Counted from the first letter of the stretch, positions 47,987 through 59,376 are shown. The stretch: 64,000 nucleotides of DNA from Thalassospira sp. HF15 (GCF_011806525.1 NZ_JAAVKI010000007.1:62001-126000); one strand, 5' to 3'. Numbers and translations are program-made. The notes: a model not told the origin generated them from the letters alone.

Positions 47987-49336
47987 ATGTTCGACAAAAT
48001 CCTGATTGCCAACCGTGGTGAGATCGCGCTTCGAATTCAGCGCGCCTGCCGCGAAATGGGCATCAAAACTGTTGCGGTGCATTCCACTGCTGATGCGGAC
48101 GCTATGCATGTGCGTCTGGCCGACGAATCGGTCTGCATTGGTCCGGCTGCATCCAAAGACAGTTATCTGAATATTCCGGCCATTCTTTCGGCTGCTGAAA
48201 TCACCGGGGCCGAGGCCATCCACCCGGGTTATGGCTTCCTGTCGGAAAGTGCTGACTTTGCATCGATGGTCGAAGAGCACGGCTTTGCCTTTATTGGCCC
48301 GACGCCCGAACATATCCGCACCATGGGCGACAAGATCACGGCAAAACAGACCGCTGAAAAGCTCGGCATTCCGTGTGTACCGGGGTCTGATGGCGAAATC
48401 ACCACTGTTGACGAAGCCCGTAAATGCGCCAAGGACATCGGTTATCCGGTCCTGATCAAGGCATCGGGCGGCGGCGGCGGCCGCGGCATGAAAGTGGTCG
48501 AGCGTGACGAAGACCTTGCCGAAGCCTTTTCCATGACCCGTAAGGAAGCATTGCAGAACTTTGGCAATGCCGCCGTTTACATGGAAAAGTACCTTGGCAA
48601 ACCGCGCCATATCGAATTGCAGGTGATTGGTGACATGCATGGCAACGCTGTTCACCTGTTTGAACGCGATTGTTCCTTGCAGCGTCGTCACCAAAAGGTG
48701 CTTGAAGAGGCCCCGTCACCGACTCTGACCCCCGAAGAGCGCGAACGTATCGGGTCGACCGTTGCCAATGCCATGATTGGCATGGGGTATCGCAATGCCG
48801 GCACAATCGAATTCCTTTATGAAAACGGCGAGTTCTATTTCATCGAAATGAACACCCGCCTGCAGGTGGAGCACCCGGTCACTGAAATGATTTCGGGCGT
48901 CGATCTTGTGCGTGAACAGATCCGTGTTGCGGCCGGTCTTGAGCTGTCATTCAAACAGGAAGACCTTGAAATTCATGGTCATGCGATTGAATGCCGTATC
49001 AATGCCGAAGACCCGCAGACCTTTGTTCCCTCACCGGGCAAGATCAAGGAATATCATGCACCGGGCGGCCTTGGTGTCCGTGTTGATAGTGGTATTTATA
49101 CCGGCTATTCGATCCCGCCCTATTACGACAGCATGATCGCAAAGCTGATCGTTCATGGCCGCGACCGTGAAGAATGCATGATGCGCCTGCGTCGTGCACT
49201 GGCAGAATATGCGATTGGTGGCATCAAAACCACCATTCCGCTGCATCAGACGCTTCTTGCCAATCCTGACATCCAGAAAGGGGATTACGACATCCACTGG
49301 CTGGAAAAGTACATGGGCATGAACAAGACGCTTTGA
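47987..49336 (+). CDS. accC: Biotin carboxylase of acetyl-CoA carboxylase
   Basis: A 449-residue ATP-grasp enzyme that carboxylates AccB-biotin. It has the N-terminal [14 protein letters not shown], the ATP-grasp glycine loop [13 protein letters not shown], the catalytic [14 protein letters not shown] and the C-terminal domain with [10 protein letters not shown]. Length equals E. coli AccC. It is co-transcribed with accB and followed by a terminator. Confidence 0.98.
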   Translation: MFDKILIANRGEIALRIQRACREMGIKTVAVHSTADADAMHVRLADESVCIGPAASKDSYLNIPAILSAAEITGAEAIHPGYGFLSESADFASMVEEHGFAFIGPTPEHIRTMGDKITAKQTAEKLGIPCVPGSDGEITTVDEARKCAKDIGYPVLIKASGGGGGRGMKVVERDEDLAEAFSMTRKEALQNFGNAAVYMEKYLGKPRHIELQVIGDMHGNAVHLFERDCSLQRRHQKVLEEAPSPTLTPEERERIGSTVANAMIGMGYRNAGTIEFLYENGEFYFIEMNTRLQVEHPVTEMISGVDLVREQIRVAAGLELSFKQEDLEIHGHAIECRINAEDPQTFVPSPGKIKEYHAPGGLGVRVDSGIYTGYSIPPYYDSMIAKLIVHGRDREECMMRLRRALAEYAIGGIKTTIPLHQTLLANPDIQKGDYDIHWLEKYMGMNKTL

Positions 49337-49356
49337 TCAGTGCTTGGGCAGATTTC

Positions 49357-49388
49357 AAACGGGAACCTTCGGGTTCCCGTTTTTCGTT
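49357..49388 (+). terminator. Terminator after accC
   Basis: AAACGGGAACC / GGTTCCCGTTT stem with a three-to-four-base loop, followed by TTCGTTT. Confidence 0.88.
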
Positions 49389-49538
49389 TGCGATTTAAAT
49401 CAAAAATTTAATCAAGCTTCCTTATTCTTGAAGACCGGTTCAGACTGGAAGTTGTGATGATCTTGTCACATGCGACCAGTCAACTCATATGTAAGCAACC
49501 ATCAGACAAACAGGACCAAAGCAATTATCACTGCGATC

Positions 49539-50204
49539 ATGTCAAACCAACTGACCCCTGATCTTTTGATCCGTGCCTATTCCGTCGGCCTGTTCCCCAT
49601 GGCCGAAAGCCACGATGATCCAACCCTGTACTGGATTGATCCGGAATGGCGTGGAATCTTGCCGCTCGACGGGTTTCATGTCCCGCGCAGCTTGCGTAAG
49701 GCCGTGCGCAAGGGAACCTATAAAATTCACGTCGACAGGGCCTTTCCCGATGTCATTCGCGCCTGTGCGGAACCCTCCGACACCCGCGATGATACCTGGA
49801 TCAACGACAACATCCTTGAAGCCTATTGCGCGCTTCACAAGATGGGGTGCGCCCATTCGATCGAAGCCTGGAAAGACGGCGAACTGGTTGGTGGACTTTA
49901 TGGCGTTAGTCTGGGCAAGGCATTCTTTGGCGAAAGCATGTTTTCACGCGCAACAAACGCGTCAAAGGTTGCGTTGGTACATCTGGTCGCGCTGATGCGT
50001 CAGGGCGGATACAGCCTGCTTGATACGCAGTTTGTTAATGATCACCTCAAACAGTTCGGGGTTGAGGAAATCCCGCGCGAACGATATCGCAACGAACTGG
50101 CCAAGGCCCTTACAGGCCGCGCGAAACTTCCGTTTGAAGTCGATCCGGAAATCCTTGAAGAAACGCTGACAGGTGGCGATAGTAAGGCACCACTGCAGTC
50201 CTGA
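49539..50204 (+). CDS. aat: Leucyl/phenylalanyl-tRNA-protein transferase
   Basis: A 221-residue N-end-rule enzyme that adds Leu or Phe to proteins with N-terminal Lys or Arg, marking them for ClpS-ClpAP. Signatures are [31 protein letters not shown] and [13 protein letters not shown]. The start is ATG 49539 ([10 protein letters not shown]); the frame is open to 49470. ClpS and ClpA, the reader and unfoldase of this pathway, are also in this window at 57-59.7 kb. Confidence 0.96.
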   Translation: MSNQLTPDLLIRAYSVGLFPMAESHDDPTLYWIDPEWRGILPLDGFHVPRSLRKAVRKGTYKIHVDRAFPDVIRACAEPSDTRDDTWINDNILEAYCALHKMGCAHSIEAWKDGELVGGLYGVSLGKAFFGESMFSRATNASKVALVHLVALMRQGGYSLLDTQFVNDHLKQFGVEEIPRERYRNELAKALTGRAKLPFEVDPEILEETLTGGDSKAPLQS

Positions 50205-50247
50205 GTTCTGTATAAGGACTGCCATTCCCGCCACAACGAGTTCCGCC

Positions 50248-50730
50248 ATGCATATCCGCCCTGCCACCCAAGAAGATACCTCCGCCATTCTTGATATTGT
50301 CGCGCCGATCCTTCGGGCTGGCGATACCTATGCCATTGACAGCAACATGACCGACGATGAAGTCATCGGCTATTGGATGGGACAGGATAAAGTCACGCTG
50401 GTGGCAGAGGAAGACGGCAAGGTGGTTGGCACCTATTACATCCGCCAAAATCAGGGTGGCGGCGGATCGCACGTTTGCAATTGCGGCTATATGACCTCAC
50501 CCGCGGCAAGTGGCCGCGGCATTGCGCGGCGGATGTGTGAAGATTCACTCGTGCGTGCCAAGGAAATGGGCTATCGCGCCATGCAGTTCAATTTCGTAAT
50601 TGCCAGCAATGCAGCAGCCGTTCACCTGTGGCCGAAACTTGGTTTCGAGGTGGTTGGCCGCCTGCCCGGTGCCTTTATGCACCCGACATTGGGCGAAACC
50701 GACGCGTTGGTGATGTATCGAAAGCTCTAG
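50248..50730 (+). CDS. GNAT-family N-acetyltransferase
   Basis: A 160-residue acetyltransferase from ATG 50248 (MHIRPATQEDT). The acetyl-CoA site is visible as SPAASGRGIARRMCEDS (Q/R-x-x-G-x-G/A type), followed by FVIASNAAAVHLWPKLGFEVVG. The substrate is unknown. It follows aat by 43 bases and probably shares its transcript. It converges with serA. Confidence 0.87.
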   Translation: MHIRPATQEDTSAILDIVAPILRAGDTYAIDSNMTDDEVIGYWMGQDKVTLVAEEDGKVVGTYYIRQNQGGGGSHVCNCGYMTSPAASGRGIARRMCEDSLVRAKEMGYRAMQFNFVIASNAAAVHLWPKLGFEVVGRLPGAFMHPTLGETDALVMYRKL

Positions 50731-50752
50731 GCTGACGAAATCAGACAAATAA

Positions 50753-50786
50753 TACGGGCGGGCGCCATACGGCACCCGCCCTTTTG
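50753..50786. terminator. Terminator between the GNAT gene and serA
   Basis: GGGCGGGCGCC / GGCACCCGCCC stem with one mismatch around ATAC, then TTTTGC. It may serve both strands. Confidence 0.78.
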
Positions 50787-50812
50787 CTATCTCAAGATCG
50801 TATCTGATGTGA

Positions 50813-52054
<1,242 letters not shown>

Positions 52055-52180
52055 GGCGCACCATCCTTTTCTTCGTGAGGGCGACACGGGAAAATCCCCG
52101 AGCCGTTTACAGACCATTTCCAAACGGCCTGTGGCACAATGAAATAGGACTTAGATGCGCTTCCGTCAAAGGCTTTCCCT

Positions 52181-52234
52181 TGCGTAAATACGCATTGCGC
52201 CTATCTTCTGAACGCATATACCGGCTAATGCGTA
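52181..52234. promoter_or_regulatory. Cluster of TGCGTA half-sites between serA and the DUF482 gene
   Basis: TGCGTA-AA-TACGCA at 52181-52194 is a near-perfect palindrome. ACGCAT at 52212 and ATGCGTA at 52228 repeat the half-site. The arrangement in a divergent promoter region suggests an operator; the regulator is unknown. Confidence 0.35.
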
Positions 52235-52298
52235 TAAAAATCAGGCCCCTTGAACGGGCCTATGACGTCTTTGGGGACCCGCTTTAAGGTAGCTTGCT

Positions 52299-53465
52299 TT
52301 GCCTGTCGAAATCAGAACCGTCACCGATATTCATCAGATCGGACAAACCAATTGGGACAACTGCGCCGGGGCCGATAACCCGTTTGTCAGTTTTGCCTTT
52401 CTTTCGGCGATGGAAGACAGCGGCTCAACCACTGCGGAAACCGGTTGGCAACCCTTTCATCTGGTCGCCGAGGACGAAACAGGCGCGGTGATCGGCATCG
52501 TGCCGCTTTACGTCAAAGCCCATTCATATGGCGAGTATGTTTTCGACTGGGCATGGGCAGAGGCCTATGAGCGCGCGGGCGGACGCTATTACCCGAAACT
52601 GCAGTCAGCAGTGCCTTTCTCGCCGGTACCGGGACCACGATTGCTGGTCGCACACAATCATCCTGATCCCGACGCTGTGCGTCATGCCCTGATTAGCGGT
52701 ATGACGATTTTGCCCGAGAAGCTTGGCATGGCAACGCTGCATGTGACCTTTTGCAGCGGCGAAGAAAGCAGACAGATGGAAGAGGCCGGTTTTTTGGCAC
52801 GCACCGGCATGCAATATCACTGGCGCAACCGGGACTATCAGAATTTCGATGATTTTCTGGGCGCGCTCAATTCACGCAAACGCAAGAACCTGCGCAAGGA
52901 ACGCAAACAGGTTCTGGAAGCCGGCTACAGCTTTGCAGCGCTTCGCGGTGATGATTTGAAACCCCATCATTGGGACCGGTTTTATCATTTCTACCGCGAT
53001 ACATCCGACCGCAAGTGGGGACAGGCCTATTTGACGCGCGAGTTTTTTGAACTGCTCCATGAGCGTATGCGCGACCGCACCGTTCTGGTCTGTGCCTTCA
53101 ACGATGATGAAATGGTTGCCGGGGCCCTGAACATGATGGGGAGCGAAACACTATATGGTCGCAACTGGGGCACCATGGATCGCACACCGCTTCTGCATTT
53201 TGAAACCTGCTACTATCAGGCCATCGATATCGCGATTGAACATGGCCTGAAAACGGTCGAGGCCGGCGCACAAGGTGAACACAAAATCCAGCGCGGCTAT
53301 GAACCGGTGATTACCCATTCAGCACACCTGATTGCTGATCCTGGACTGAAGCGCGCTGTTGCACAATTTCTGGCACAGGAACGAAATCATATTGCCCAGG
53401 ATCGCAATTTCATCCTGTCCGAGCATAGCCCTTATCGCCAGGAACCGCTTGCACCGAAAAGCTGA
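52299..53465 (+). CDS. DUF482/COG3146 GNAT-like protein
   Basis: A 388-residue cytosolic protein of a family related to FemAB/GNAT folds, with unknown substrate. Recognisable blocks are NPFVSFAFLSAMEDSGS, RKRKNLRKERKQV, YGRNWGTMDRTPLLHFETCYY and EAGAQGEHKIQRGYEPV. The start is TTG 52299, with AAGG eight bases upstream; no ATG lies near. It is divergent from serA and followed by a perfect terminator. Confidence 0.85.
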   Translation: MPVEIRTVTDIHQIGQTNWDNCAGADNPFVSFAFLSAMEDSGSTTAETGWQPFHLVAEDETGAVIGIVPLYVKAHSYGEYVFDWAWAEAYERAGGRYYPKLQSAVPFSPVPGPRLLVAHNHPDPDAVRHALISGMTILPEKLGMATLHVTFCSGEESRQMEEAGFLARTGMQYHWRNRDYQNFDDFLGALNSRKRKNLRKERKQVLEAGYSFAALRGDDLKPHHWDRFYHFYRDTSDRKWGQAYLTREFFELLHERMRDRTVLVCAFNDDEMVAGALNMMGSETLYGRNWGTMDRTPLLHFETCYYQAIDIAIEHGLKTVEAGAQGEHKIQRGYEPVITHSAHLIADPGLKRAVAQFLAQERNHIAQDRNFILSEHSPYRQEPLAPKS

Positions 53466-53492
53466 AAGATGATTCGGATATCAGGACCAAAA

Positions 53493-53526
53493 AGAAAAGG
53501 CGCGGGGAAATCCCCGCGCCTTTTAC
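53493..53526. terminator. Bidirectional terminator between the DUF482 gene and the chemoreceptor gene
   Basis: AAAAGGCGCGGGGA / TCCCCGCGCCTTTT, a 14-bp perfect stem with a two-base centre and A/T runs on both sides. Confidence 0.92.
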
Positions 53527-53544
53527 ATTGAGATATCTGATGCG

Positions 53545-55230
53545 TCAGACGGTTCGGACGTCATCAAGGAAGCCATTCACGTGACTGCGGAGCTCATCAT
53601 TGGCTGCGGCCAAGCGGCCGACGCTATCAAGCTGTCCACTGGAAAGATCGCCACTTTCGGTGGTTGCGCTGGCAACACTTTTGACAGCGTTGGTGATGGC
53701 AACGTTACCGTTGGCTGCACCTTCCACACTGCGTGAGATTTCCTCGGTTGCAGCGCCCTGCTCTTCCACCGCACTTGCGACAACCGACATCAATTCATCA
53801 ATCTTGTTGATGGTGTCGGCAAAGCCGCGTACAGCTTCGGATGCAGCACCGGTTTCACTTTGCATCTCGGCAATTTTGGTGGTGATCTGCTCGGTCGCCT
53901 TGACCGTCTGCGAAGCAAGGTTTTTGACCTCGCCAGCCACAACGGCAAAGCCTTTGCCGGCCTCCCCGGCACGCGCTGACTCAATCGTCGCATTCAGCGC
54001 CAGCAGGTTGGTCTGATCGGCGATGTCACTGATCAGATTGACAACTTCACCCACGCTATGAGCGGCATCATTGAGTTTTTCAACACGCTCGTTGGTGCGT
54101 TCCGTTTCGCCGACAGCAACCTGGGTAATTTCCGTTACACGGGCAATCTGTGACGAGATTTCCGAAATGGAGGCCGACAGCTGTGCGGTTGCAGATGCCA
54201 CCGTTTCGATATTGGTCGAAGACTCTTGTGCCTGTTCGGCAACATCCTGGGCATCCTGATTGGCACGTTCTGCGTGTGAGGTCAGCGTCTCGGATGCCGA
54301 ACGGACATCGTCAAGTGCTGCATTCACCGCCTGGAGGACACTTTGGATTTTTTCATCAAAGCCCTTGGTGAGTGACCCCATGCGCTGGGTACGTTCAACC
54401 TGACGCTGCGCTTCGACTTTTTCCTGTTCGGCCATGCGAGCACGTTCGCGCGCATTTTCCCGGAAAACTTCAAGCGATTTCGCCATCGCACCGACTTCAT
54501 CGGTGCGCTTCATATCAAGCGTTTCGATATCAAGATTACCGGCTGCAAGCTTGCCCATCGCCTCGGTCATTCTGCGGATCGGTGTTGCGATCATCCGCGA
54601 CAATGTGCCACCAAACAGGATCGCCATGACAATCAACAGGAGAACACCTGTACCCAGAGTGATCTGGAAAATGCGCATCGCCTGGTCGACTTCCGCCCCA
54701 ACGTCTTGGTTCATCTGATCGATGTTCTTGGCAAGTTCACCAGCAATCGTAGAAACCTGATCTGCAAGTTCGCGCGGCTCACCGGATGCTTCGATTGCGC
54801 GGGCATGGTTAACGGTCAGATAGTGACGCATCAACTGGACCTGCTCCACCGCGATTTCTTCCCAACGGTCAATTGCCCCGTCCATTTCCTCAATCAGCGT
54901 CGCAATCTGTGGATTGATTGAAGCATATGTCTTGAGCACGTCAGTCCGAATGTCGATTTCTTCAAGTGAAGTCTCGTAACCTTGCAAACCGGCACGGTCA
55001 CCTGTTGTCAGGAAATAGATAAGTTCCTGACGCGCAACGAGATAGGCGCGATCAAGGTTGCGATAATCACGTTCGAACTGCGAAAGATAGTTGCGTTGCT
55101 CGTTAGCACTGTTGACCTTCATCGTTGCGAAGATGCCCGCCCCAGCGACCATCAGAATCACGGCAATCATGACCGCGAAACAGGTCATCAGTTTTGCCGG
55201 GATCGAGAGGTTTTTGAAAAATCTCATCAC
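53545..55230 (-). CDS. Methyl-accepting chemotaxis protein with short helical periplasmic domain
   Basis: A 561-residue chemoreceptor. Membrane segments are about 13-36 and 188-208. The periplasmic part (37-187) looks all-helical, a four-helix-bundle type with RNYLSQFERDYRNLDRAYLVARQELIYFL-like spacing. HAMP is 209-262, and the signalling tip [20 protein letters not shown] lies near 400-430. There is no C-terminal pentapeptide. The gene begins 8 bases after the stop of a secreted Cache-like protein, so the two are almost certainly one operon and may form a ligand-binding pair. Confidence 0.94.
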   Translation of the reverse strand: MMRFFKNLSIPAKLMTCFAVMIAVILMVAGAGIFATMKVNSANEQRNYLSQFERDYRNLDRAYLVARQELIYFLTTGDRAGLQGYETSLEEIDIRTDVLKTYASINPQIATLIEEMDGAIDRWEEIAVEQVQLMRHYLTVNHARAIEASGEPRELADQVSTIAGELAKNIDQMNQDVGAEVDQAMRIFQITLGTGVLLLIVMAILFGGTLSRMIATPIRRMTEAMGKLAAGNLDIETLDMKRTDEVGAMAKSLEVFRENARERARMAEQEKVEAQRQVERTQRMGSLTKGFDEKIQSVLQAVNAALDDVRSASETLTSHAERANQDAQDVAEQAQESSTNIETVASATAQLSASISEISSQIARVTEITQVAVGETERTNERVEKLNDAAHSVGEVVNLISDIADQTNLLALNATIESARAGEAGKGFAVVAGEVKNLASQTVKATEQITTKIAEMQSETGAASEAVRGFADTINKIDELMSVVASAVEEQGAATEEISRSVEGAANGNVAITNAVKSVASATTESGDLSSGQLDSVGRLAAANDELRSHVNGFLDDVRTV

Positions 55231-55238
55231 TGTTCTCC

Positions 55239-55865
55239 CTACAGACCACGACGGCGCGCAAGTTCATTCAGATTGACCTCGATGGTCACGGCACCGATCG
55301 GCTGACGGTCGGCATCGCTCATCGTCATATTGAGCTGAGCCAACCATGCGTCAGCATTTTCGTTGTATTCGGCTTCATCAATGAAAACCGCATCAGGCCC
55401 ATTGGGATAAGTATTCTGAAACTTTGCCTCATCCCCCTGCCAGAAGTCCGAGGTGATAGAGCTTTGCCCGACATTGAGCCCCACAGCATCCATCACAAAG
55501 ATTTCGGCATACATCCCGCCGGAACGCGCTTGAACCTGTGTAAGGTAGCTTGAAAGCGGGTTGGTCAGGATCGCTGCAACCAATGGCTGGTCTTCTGCTT
55601 CACGTTCTGCACGCCATTGTTGGTCAGCAGCATCAATCTGATCCTGCGTCATATCTGTGCGCAGCTTGTTCTGGGACGTAATGGAAAGCGCCACAACCGG
55701 GTTTGCCAACCATTCCCGTACATCACGGATGAACTGATCCGTGATGAGTGCGTTGGGATCCCCGGGCAAGTCTGCCTTGGCAAAAGCGGCATGCGGAGCA
55801 GCCAATACTGCTGCCATAAGCACCCCTGCCAAAGCCACACCACTTTTGGATATCATTCGTTTCAC
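55239..55865 (-). CDS. Secreted stand-alone Cache-like sensor protein
   Basis: A 208-residue exported protein. The signal peptide ends HAAFAKAD. The mature domain carries Cache-like blocks (YAEIFVMDAVGLNVGQ, SDFWQGDEAKFQ, AVFIDEAEY, PIGAVTIEVNL), which normally sit in the periplasmic part of chemoreceptors and kinases. Here the domain is free, with no membrane anchor after the signal peptide. It lies 8 bases upstream of the chemoreceptor gene. The likely role is a soluble binding protein delivering a signal to that receptor; this is inference. Confidence 0.75.
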   Translation of the reverse strand: MKRMISKSGVALAGVLMAAVLAAPHAAFAKADLPGDPNALITDQFIRDVREWLANPVVALSITSQNKLRTDMTQDQIDAADQQWRAEREAEDQPLVAAILTNPLSSYLTQVQARSGGMYAEIFVMDAVGLNVGQSSITSDFWQGDEAKFQNTYPNGPDAVFIDEAEYNENADAWLAQLNMTMSDADRQPIGAVTIEVNLNELARRRGL

Positions 55866-56077
55866 TCCCCTAGCCTATGCCATCGGCAATTATGGACTAT
55901 CTACTAGTATAGATTCTTATACAAAGGATGAAATTCGAATACAACCTTTTTTAGAAACCAAGGCAACGTGGAGCCGCATGAGAAGAACATCCACATATGC
56001 CATATGTGAATGCCGCAGCTGGAAACAACAGGGTGATCAGGATATCTCGGGGAGTGAAAGGCTCGAAAACCAGACAA
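55866..56077. other. Upstream region of the Cache-protein/chemoreceptor operon
   Basis: AT-rich sequence with no convincing coding frame. It must hold the promoter of the minus-strand operon; I see no clear known operator. Confidence 0.4.
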
Positions 56078-56108
56078 GAAAAAAGCGGCGGTATAACACC
56101 GCCGCTGA
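56078..56108 (-). terminator. Intrinsic terminator in the 56 kb gap
   Basis: Nine-bp GC-rich stem AGCGGCGGT/ACCGCCGCT with a five-base loop, followed on the minus strand by TTTTTTCTTG. Confidence 0.85.
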
Positions 56109-56215
56109 GTTTGGTTGGGACACGAGCAAACTGCAGAAGATTACGTTGTTCCAGGCGCGTAACGCGCCCCTGCAAAGAACAACTGTCCACCCTGACCTAA
56201 GCAGGAAGCATGCCA
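56078..56215 (-). ncRNA. Candidate small RNA or structured 3' UTR ending in a strong terminator
   Basis: On the minus strand a TATAAA (near 56223-56218) is followed by a stretch that folds into a long hairpin (GTTGTTC...GAACAAC enclosing GGCGCG/CGCGCC). It ends at an intrinsic terminator, AGCGGCGGT / ACCGCCGCT plus six T (56106-56078). The nearest upstream minus-strand gene stops about 300 bases earlier, at 56409. No -35 box is convincing, so this may equally be a long 3' UTR. It does not look like SRP, 6S, tmRNA or RNase P RNA to me. Confidence 0.35.
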
Positions 56216-56294
56216 ACTTTATAAAACCCCGGAAATCCTAGATTTTTGGGGAATATAGACACACTGACCGCAGGCCACAGAAACATTACCGCAT

Positions 56295-56356
56295 AATCTT
56301 TGCATTTCAAAATGCAAAGATTGCAAATTGCAAAGTGCGTTCTTTGCAATTTGCAA
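56295..56356. repeat. Two overlapping palindromes built from TTTGCA/TGCAAA units
   Basis: The first palindrome (56295-56322) pairs AATCTTTGCATTT with AAATGCAAAGATT across CA. The second (56321-56356) pairs TTGCAAATTGCAAAG with CTTTGCAATTTGCAA across six bases. They share two bases, so the two hairpins compete at the junction. The repeated unit occurs about six times. The element lies about 50 bases after the stop of the 180-residue gene. It could be a clustered operator or an RNA element. Confidence 0.6.
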
Positions 56357-56408
56357 ATACCTACTGGTAATTTAGAATATCCTAGTATTTGCACGCATCT
56401 TAACGTCC

Positions 56409-56951
56409 CTATCTGGTACGTTTTTTCTTTTTCGCGCCACCAAAATTCAAGAGCGCGGGCGCCTTCTCGATGATTTCCTCGAGAATCGACTTCGCGATAT
56501 CAAGATCTTCCTTTGCAGACTCGTCCAACTGGCTGATATAGCGCGGATCAGAGATCATGCGCTCCGCTTCATATAACGTCCTGAGCTCGCTTTGGAACAT
56601 TTCGCGCGCACCAAGCGGCAAGTTTTCCTTTGCACTCATAACAAAGAAGAATTTCAAGCTGGTCTTAATGACAATCCTGAGCATGACGACCTGTAGCTTA
56701 TGAAACTGTTTTTCCAGTTCTTCTTTCTTGGGGTGGCTTTCAAGCTTCTTCATCCGCTCGGCAATCACCAGAGACAACGCCTTGAAGTTGTCGACTTCTT
56801 CGCGAAACGGCCGATAACCCGTGACATCAGATTTGTCGGCATTTTTCTCCATCACGTCTGCCAAGGCAACAAGCTTGCGCGCGCGCAATTCCAGCCGGGA
56901 GAGAAACTCCTCGACTTCGTTTCGGTATTTTCGTTGTGCTGCTTGACTCAT
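56409..56951 (-). CDS. Hypothetical helical protein with basic tail
   Basis: A 180-residue protein I do not recognise. It is strongly predicted to be helical and coiled-coil (EVEEFLSRLELRARKLVAL, KKLESHPKKEELEKQFHKLQVV). It has no signal peptide and ends in a very basic tail (AKKKKRTR), which could bind nucleic acid or acidic membrane. It lies about 100 bases after clpA on the same strand, with a spacing that does not suggest tight coupling. Confidence 0.7.
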   Translation of the reverse strand: MSQAAQRKYRNEVEEFLSRLELRARKLVALADVMEKNADKSDVTGYRPFREEVDNFKALSLVIAERMKKLESHPKKEELEKQFHKLQVVMLRIVIKTSLKFFFVMSAKENLPLGAREMFQSELRTLYEAERMISDPRYISQLDESAKEDLDIAKSILEEIIEKAPALLNFGGAKKKKRTR

Positions 56952-57057
56952 AATATTCTGGCATTCTTTATATGACGGTGCCCGGGAACAACGTCCCCGG
57001 GCACCAATCTATACTGCCAATCATTAACAACAACCTGAGAACCGTGAAAGGCTTGTT

Positions 57058-59376
57058 TTAGCCCGCCATCTCAGGATCTTTTTTCTGTTGTTTTTGACCG
57101 TTTTCATCTTCCGGATAGCGGAAGACAACAGCGTCATCTTCAATATCAACAAGTACAGCACCGCCCTTGGACAGCTTGCCAAACAGCAACTCTTCGGCGA
57201 GCGGTTTTTTGACATGCTCTTGAATGACGCGGCCCAACGGACGCGCACCGAAGGCCGCATCATAGCCACGTTCAGCCATCCAGCTTCGCGCAGCTTCGGT
57301 GAGTTCAATCGAGACATTCCGATCCGCCAACTGCACTTCAAGCTGCAAGATGAACTTGTCGACCACCATCTTGACGACTTCCGGCTGCAAATTGGCGAAC
57401 GGAATAACCGCGTCCAGACGGTTTCGGAATTCCGGCGAGAAGGTACGTTTAATCGCCTCCTCATCTTCGCCGACACGCATTTCGCGCTTAAACCCGATCG
57501 GCGGCTTGGCCATGTCGGATGCGCCCGCGTTGGTCGTCATAACCAGCACAACGTTGCGGAAATCAACCGTCTTGCCGTTGTTATCGGTCAGCTTGCCATG
57601 ATCCATGACCTGCAGAAGAATATTAAACAGATCCGGGTGGGCTTTCTCGATTTCATCAAGTAGCACAACCGCATGCGGATGCTGATCAACGGCATCGGTC
57701 AACAGGCCACCCTGATCGAACCCGACATAGCCGGGTGGCGCACCAATCAGGCGCGATACGCTGTGGCGTTCCATATATTCCGACATGTCAAAGCGGATGA
57801 ACTCGATCCCCATCACAGTTGCAAGCTGTTTGGTCACCTCGGTCTTACCAACACCGGTCGGGCCCGAGAACAGATAACTGCCAATCGGCTTTTCCGGTTC
57901 GCGCAAGCCTGCACGGGCCAGCTTGATCGCACTGGCAACCGCTTCGATTGCCTTGTCCTGACCAAACACAACCGTTTTCAGGTCACGCTCAAGGTTTGCC
58001 AACGCCTTGCGGTCATCGGTCGAAACCGATTTTGGTGGGATGCGGGCGATCTTGGCGACGATCTCCTCTACATCACGCTTGCTTACCGTGCGTTTGCGTT
58101 TACTTGGTGCCACCAGCATGCGCGATGCACCAACTTCGTCAATCACGTCAATCGCGCTATCGGGCCGCTTGCGGTCGCTGATGTAACGCGATGCCAACTC
58201 GACTGCGGAACGCAGGGCTTCGTTGGTGTATTTGACCTGATGATGCTCCTCGTAATAGGGCTTCAGGCCCTTGAGGATCTTGACGGTATCGGCCTCTGAT
58301 GGTTCTTCGACATCGATTTTCTGGAAACGACGTACAAGGGCGCGGTCCTTTTCGAAGTGACCACGGAATTCCTTATAGGTGGTTGAACCGATGCAGCGCA
58401 GCGACCCGCTTGCAAGTGCCGGTTTCAGCAGGTTGGAGGCATCCATTGCCCCACCTGACGTCGCACCAGCACCAATCACGGTGTGGATTTCATCAATGAA
58501 CAGAACAGCACCTTCGTACTCTTCAAGTTCCTTGACCACTGCCTTCAGGCGTTCTTCGAAATCGCCGCGATAGCGCGTTCCGGCCAGAAGAGCCCCCATA
58601 TCAAGGGCAAAGATTGTTGCGTTTTCGAGAACCTCGGGCACATCGCCATCATTGATACGGCGCGCGAGACCTTCTGCAATCGCGGTTTTACCAACACCGG
58701 GATCACCAACATAAAGCGGGTTGTTCTTTGTCCGGCGGCAGAGAACCTGAATGGTCCGGTCAATCTCGTTTTGACGACCTATCAGTGGATCGATCTTGCC
58801 GCTCTGCGCCTTGACATTGAGGTTCACACAATAGGCTTTAAGGGCCTCGCCCTCAGCCGGGCCACTTTCGTCACTTTCCGGTGACATGCCAGCAACTGGT
58901 TCTTCGTCGGCACCACGCGGGATGCGACGCTCATTCATTTCGGTTGCCTTGGCAATGCCATGGGAAATGTAGTTCACCGCATCGAGGCGCGTCATATCCT
59001 GCAGTTGCAGATAGTAGACCGCATGCGATTCCCGCTCGGAAAACAGGGCAACCAGTACGTTGGCACCAGTAACCTCTTCCCGGCCGGAGGATTGGACATG
59101 GATCGCAGCACGCTGGATCACGCGCTGAAAACCGGCTGTCGGCTTGGGATCCACCAATCGTGCGCTGATCAGGCCGGAAAGCTCGCTATCGGCGAATTCC
59201 AGCAGATCGGAACGCAGCCGATCAATATCAACCCGGCACGCTTTAAGCACCGCCAAAGCATCCTGATCCTCGGTCAGCGACAACAGAAGATGTTCAAGAG
59301 TGGCATATTCATGCCTGCGCTCCGACGCATATGCGAGCGCACGGTGCAGGCTTTCCTCAAGATTGCGCGATAGCAT
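57058..59376 (-). CDS. clpA: ATP-dependent Clp protease ATP-binding subunit ClpA
   Basis: AAA+ unfoldase (772 aa) that feeds substrates to ClpP. A Clp-N repeat domain (1-145) is followed by a first ATPase module with Walker A GDPGVGKT near 220 and Walker B LFIDEIHT. The second module has GPTGVGKT near 500 and VVLLDEIEK. The ClpP-docking loop is IGF (PPIGFKREM). It lies 3 bases after clpS, the standard pairing. ClpS delivers N-end-rule substrates, to which the aat product contributes. Confidence 0.98.
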   Translation of the reverse strand: MLSRNLEESLHRALAYASERRHEYATLEHLLLSLTEDQDALAVLKACRVDIDRLRSDLLEFADSELSGLISARLVDPKPTAGFQRVIQRAAIHVQSSGREEVTGANVLVALFSERESHAVYYLQLQDMTRLDAVNYISHGIAKATEMNERRIPRGADEEPVAGMSPESDESGPAEGEALKAYCVNLNVKAQSGKIDPLIGRQNEIDRTIQVLCRRTKNNPLYVGDPGVGKTAIAEGLARRINDGDVPEVLENATIFALDMGALLAGTRYRGDFEERLKAVVKELEEYEGAVLFIDEIHTVIGAGATSGGAMDASNLLKPALASGSLRCIGSTTYKEFRGHFEKDRALVRRFQKIDVEEPSEADTVKILKGLKPYYEEHHQVKYTNEALRSAVELASRYISDRKRPDSAIDVIDEVGASRMLVAPSKRKRTVSKRDVEEIVAKIARIPPKSVSTDDRKALANLERDLKTVVFGQDKAIEAVASAIKLARAGLREPEKPIGSYLFSGPTGVGKTEVTKQLATVMGIEFIRFDMSEYMERHSVSRLIGAPPGYVGFDQGGLLTDAVDQHPHAVVLLDEIEKAHPDLFNILLQVMDHGKLTDNNGKTVDFRNVVLVMTTNAGASDMAKPPIGFKREMRVGEDEEAIKRTFSPEFRNRLDAVIPFANLQPEVVKMVVDKFILQLEVQLADRNVSIELTEAARSWMAERGYDAAFGARPLGRVIQEHVKKPLAEELLFGKLSKGGAVLVDIEDDAVVFRYPEDENGQKQQKKDPEMAG

